Positions 63,697-64,000 of a stretch of DNA of 64,000 nucleotides are shown here, piece after piece. The position numbers and the translations under genes are program-made. Every line of letters starts with the position of its first letter. Within the stretch, counting starts at the first letter, position 1. The notes beneath the pieces are model-generated. The model saw only the letters and a program-made list of their open reading frames with translations. It had not been told where the DNA came from and ran no database searches. Source of the DNA: Cyanobium sp. FGCU6 (GTDB taxonomy: Bacteria; Cyanobacteriota; Cyanobacteriia; PCC-6307; Cyanobiaceae); contig JANWUR010000007.1 in the NCBI GenBank assembly GCA_024958655.1, positions 1 to 64,000 on the forward strand. Reading direction: 5' to 3'.

Positions 63697-64000
63697 ATGA
63701 CCCGCCGCTACGGCCTGATCGCGCCGCCGGCCATCGGCCACCTCAACCCGATGGTGGCCCTGGCTCTCGAACTCATCCGCCGCGGCCATGCGGTGGTGGC
63801 GTTCACGGTGGCCGATGGGGCCAGCAAGCTGGCGGGCCTGCCGCTGGAGGTGGTCACGATCGGCGCGGACGCCTTCCCGCCGGGCGCGGTGGAGGCGGCC
63901 TACGCCACCCTGGGCAAGCTCAGCGGCCTCGCCGGGCTGCGCTTCTCGGTGCACTACTTCCTGCGCGAGCAGGCGATGTTGTTCGCGGAACTGCCGGCGG
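63697..64000 (+). CDS. Glycosyltransferase, family 1 / UGT-like (partial)
   Basis: Starts at ATG 63697 and runs off the window; 101 residues are visible. RRYGLIAPPAIGHLNPMVAL then ALELIRRGHAVVAFTVADGA is the N-terminal Rossmann unit of MGT/UGT-type glycosyltransferases (G-H-x-x-P at 13-17 binds near the acceptor). Such enzymes glycosylate carotenoids, sterols or macrolides; in cyanobacteria a carotenoid glycosyltransferase is one option. The sugar-nucleotide site lies in the missing C-terminal half. It is divergent from hsdR with a 93-bp gap. Confidence 0.85.
   Translation, partial: MTRRYGLIAPPAIGHLNPMVALALELIRRGHAVVAFTVADGASKLAGLPLEVVTIGADAFPPGAVEAAYATLGKLSGLAGLRFSVHYFLREQAMLFAELPA

Overview
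The window looks like a GC-rich picocyanobacterial chromosome (Cyanobium / freshwater Synechococcus type). The pointers are a DevBCA exporter, a CuA-less alternative terminal oxidase (ARTO), a Nif11-like peptide, an NDH-2, isoamylase-type GlgX, and dense coding with 1-4 bp gene overlaps. The assignment is an inference; no rRNA, tRNA, replication or photosystem gene is present to confirm it.

Layout. (1) 1-2.9 kb: an integron cassette array without an integrase in view: attC half-site, toxin-antitoxin cassette, attC, zinc-ribbon/TPR cassette gene, attC, GNAT gene, then a terminator and a decayed IS66-type transposase. (2) 3.5-12 kb: a coiled-coil membrane protein and a VWA/solute-binding lipoprotein, divergent from a Tat-type solute-binding protein, then a complete branched-chain amino-acid-type ABC importer (SBP-LivH-LivM-LivG-LivF). 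(3) 12.6-24 kb: metabolic singletons (NDH-2, DoxX, VOC, SDR, GlgX, amidohydrolase, SBP, SMP-30, Nif11-like, GlcG). (4) 23.9-26.3 kb: a decay zone with a broken ClC gene, an IS1595-type transposase fragment and a broken exported-protein gene. (5) 26.6-36.3 kb: GMC oxidoreductase, GH63-like glycosidase and a second GMC gene, followed by a dying copy of an ARTO locus (nonsense-mutated ctaE, a DUF2231-CtaD in-frame chimera, frameshifted DUF2231), an HdeD-like gene, a gamma-glutamyltransferase fragment and a collapsed livM-livG-livF fragment that shares a 314-bp perfect direct repeat with the importer at 10.2 kb. (6) 36.4-42.5 kb: a pentameric ligand-gated channel homologue, devBCA and an MscS channel. 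(7) 42.5-55 kb: the intact ARTO locus (DUF2231-DUF2231-ctaC-ctaD-ctaE-GMC), HdeD, then GGT and 5-oxoprolinase (glutathione salvage) and YajQ. (8) 55-63.6 kb: a type I restriction-modification locus whose hsdM is separated from hsdR-hsdS by toxin-antitoxin genes and by a single integron cassette inserted far from the array. (9) A partial glycosyltransferase runs off the right edge.

Most interesting: the repeated linkage of an ARTO locus with a translationally coupled GMC flavin dehydrogenase, one copy intact and one decaying; integron cassettes both in an array and as a solo insertion with a readable attC; a cyanobacterial pLGIC beside devBCA; and solute-binding/VWA proteins with no transporter subunits of their own.
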